This document shows positions 62,423-64,000 of a stretch of DNA of 64,000 bases, one piece after another; the stretch's first letter is position 1; every line of letters starts with the position of its first letter. Where the stretch lies: NCBI GenBank assembly GCA_015060015.1, contig SUZG01000009.1:1-64000 (forward strand), written 5' to 3'. The translations under genes were made by a program, and so were the position numbers. The notes beneath the pieces were generated by a model. The model was not told the origin of the DNA. It searched no databases and worked only from the letters and a program-made list of their open reading frames with translations. This DNA is from Rikenellaceae bacterium. GTDB lineage: Bacteria; Bacteroidota; Bacteroidia; Bacteroidales; Rikenellaceae.

Positions 62423-64000
62423 TTAGAGTATCAGTCGGCGACTCAGCTTGGCAAGTTGCAACTTGGTACCGTTCAGTCGGTTGAGTATCTTCATAACCTC
62501 TGCCTCCTCTTCGTCCGACAGCTCCTCCTGCAACCTCTGATGCTGCACCCTTATCAGGCGGTCGATGACCTTCGACTGATAAATCAGAATCACCTTCGGC
62601 ACACCCGCAGCCAGCAGCTCCACCTCCGACTCAATGTGCACCTCCTTGCGTCGCCACAAATCACTCGCCACATACATATCGTCCGACGTGAGCAAATCAA
62701 CTGCCACATCGCACACCTCCGGAAGGTAGTGATTGACAAAGTGCTGCTGTGGTATCTCCACGCCCACGCCGCTGCGTTGCCACAACTCGCGATAGGTCTC
62801 ATATAACTCTCTGAGGGCCTTGTCCTGCAACTCTATCTTATCCCTGTCGAGGGTGGTGAATATATACTCCGCAACATTTATCGGCACATACTCCTTGCCC
62901 TCCTTCTGCTCGAAGTACTTATGTCCCGACTTCAACAGATACTTCACAATCTCCTTTTCCAGAGCATCCTCGCCACTGCCACCTGCCTGACTGCCCTGCA
63001 CATTGACCTCGACACCCTGCTCCTCGCGTATGAGAGCCTGCTGACGGCGTACAAACTCCATAGACTCCTTGTCGGCGGTCTTGCTCACGCGACGACGTGC
63101 CACCTCGCTGATAAGCACATTCTCGTCAGCATCCATAATGCGGGCACACTCCTTCGTGAATACCGAACGCTGTATGGCATCCTCGACAAGAGCTATCGAC
63201 CCAACCATATCGGCTATAACCTCGCCTATGCGTATGGGGTCGCCTGCGGCATCCTTCATCAGAAGTTTGGCCTTGAACGAGAGGAAGTCCTCCTCGTGGG
63301 TGCGTATATACTCCTGCACCTCGTCGGCCGTATGGCTACGGGCAAACGAGTCGGGGTCCTCGGGCTCGGGCAGCAGCACCACTCGCACATTCATACCCTC
63401 TTTCAGGATGATGTCGATGCCTCGCAGTGAAGCCTTCTGACCCGCAGGGTCGCCGTCGTAGATGATTGTTATGTTACGCGTGAAGCGATGCAGCAACTGC
63501 ACCTGCTCGACCGTAAGCGACGTACCCGACGACGAGACAACATTCTCTACACCAGCCTGATGCATCGAGATAACATCGGTGTAGCCCTCGACCATAATCA
63601 CAGCATCGTGCTGCTGGATGGCTCGCTTGGCGAAGTAGAGGCCATATAGCTCGCGTCGCTTGTTGTATATCTCACTCTCGGGCGAGTTCTGATACTTCGC
63701 CACCTGCTTGTCGGTACGCAGCGTACGGCCACCAAAACCCACTACACGACCCGATATGTTGTGTATGGGGAACATCACGCGGTCGCGGAAGCGGTCATAC
63801 AGACGGCCGTCACTCTCGCGTTTCAGCGAAAGACCCGTAGAGAGCAGAAACTCCTCCTTATAACCCGCCTGCAACGCCGCAATCGAGATATCATCGCCAC
63901 GCGATGAGCAGAAACCCAGACCGAATTTGCGAATGGTAGCATCGGTAAAACCACGCTTCTGCGAGAAGTAGGAGATACCCACGGCACGACCCTCGCTGTT
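62423..64000 (-). CDS. dnaG: DNA primase, C-terminal part (runs off right edge)
   Basis: The frame is open to the last base of the window; 525 residues are visible. They include the end of the catalytic core (EGRAVGISYFSQKRGF), the Toprim motifs MVEGYTDVISMHQAG and IIYDGDPAGQKAS, and the C-terminal helicase-binding region. The N-terminal zinc-binding domain lies outside. A GTG at 63982 is not the start; the six codons before it (NSEGRA) continue the conserved sequence. The enzyme makes RNA primers for replication. Confidence 0.96.
   Translation of the reverse strand, partial: NSEGRAVGISYFSQKRGFTDATIRKFGLGFCSSRGDDISIAALQAGYKEEFLLSTGLSLKRESDGRLYDRFRDRVMFPIHNISGRVVGFGGRTLRTDKQVAKYQNSPESEIYNKRRELYGLYFAKRAIQQHDAVIMVEGYTDVISMHQAGVENVVSSSGTSLTVEQVQLLHRFTRNITIIYDGDPAGQKASLRGIDIILKEGMNVRVVLLPEPEDPDSFARSHTADEVQEYIRTHEEDFLSFKAKLLMKDAAGDPIRIGEVIADMVGSIALVEDAIQRSVFTKECARIMDADENVLISEVARRRVSKTADKESMEFVRRQQALIREEQGVEVNVQGSQAGGSGEDALEKEIVKYLLKSGHKYFEQKEGKEYVPINVAEYIFTTLDRDKIELQDKALRELYETYRELWQRSGVGVEIPQQHFVNHYLPEVCDVAVDLLTSDDMYVASDLWRRKEVHIESEVELLAAGVPKVILIYQSKVIDRLIRVQHQRLQEELSDEEEAEVMKILNRLNGTKLQLAKLSRRLIL

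Noticed and set aside
63980..63982. GTG at 63982 as the dnaG start
   Set aside because: The frame stays open and conserved to the window edge; zinc-binding N-terminus is missing, so the gene is simply cut.

Overview
The window is a chromosomal segment of a Bacteroidales-type gut bacterium. The lines of evidence are: SusC/SusD outer-membrane pairs and many lipoproteins; NigD, DUF2723, NamZ-type (DUF1343) and GH109 proteins; an ATP-independent pyruvate phosphate dikinase; and promoters of the Bacteroidota form (a TTTG/TTG element, 19-21 bases, then TAnnTTTG) in front of many genes. Codon use and product types would suit Rikenellaceae/Alistipes relatives, but I cannot fix the genus from sequence alone.

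Layout. 1-660: the tail of an IS30 transposase, a patchwork of repeats and tRNA fragments, and an intact tRNA-Gly. 998-4261: a thioredoxin-fold lipoprotein, then an ECF sigma factor with a probable membrane anti-sigma partner. 4329-12567: housekeeping genes (acyl-CoA ligase, lepA, an EamA transporter, a UbiA prenyltransferase, pheT). 12568-15055: an AT-rich foreign-looking island directly behind pheT. It carries a structured RNA, a secreted peptide with eleven His-x-Asp/Asn motifs, a radical SAM/SPASM maturase, a Cys-rich mini-ORF, a one-cluster mini-ferredoxin and a piece of serS. It is bounded by a duplicated pheT 3' end, and the apparent pheT terminator now lies on its far side. This is the best candidate for an undescribed system: a ribosomally made, radical-SAM-modified periplasmic peptide. 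15269-29402: U32 protein, methyltransferase, split chromate transporter, tRNA-Gln, nucleoside permease, CAT-like acetyltransferase, NamZ-like protein, prfB (with its programmed frameshift), cysS and a DUF2723 membrane protein.

29673-48795: a starch/alpha-glucan utilisation locus. One 16.7 kb leftward operon encodes an inner-membrane sugar transporter, SusC- and SusD-like uptake proteins, SusE- and SusF-like surface binding proteins and four GH13 lipoprotein enzymes. A divergent LytS-type kinase and LytTR response regulator stand where a SusR would be expected. In the divergent intergenic region I see three 9-bp LytTR-type boxes at exact 21-bp spacing just upstream of the operon promoter, so the control circuit can be read from the sequence. 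Surface proteins would bind and cut alpha-glucan, SusC/D import oligosaccharides, the periplasmic or lipid-anchored GH13 enzymes trim them, and the MFS protein moves the product inside.

48907-64000: NigD-like lipoprotein, HAD hydrolase, ppdK, a degenerate endonuclease/phosphatase-fold protein, GH78 rhamnosidase, GH109 protein, tsaB, a Cof-type HAD phosphatase, smpB and the 3' part of dnaG (runs off the right edge). This half is rich in short intergenic repeats: octamer arrays, MITE-like hairpins and duplicated 80-110 bp units. All calls rest on reading the sequence; no database search was run.
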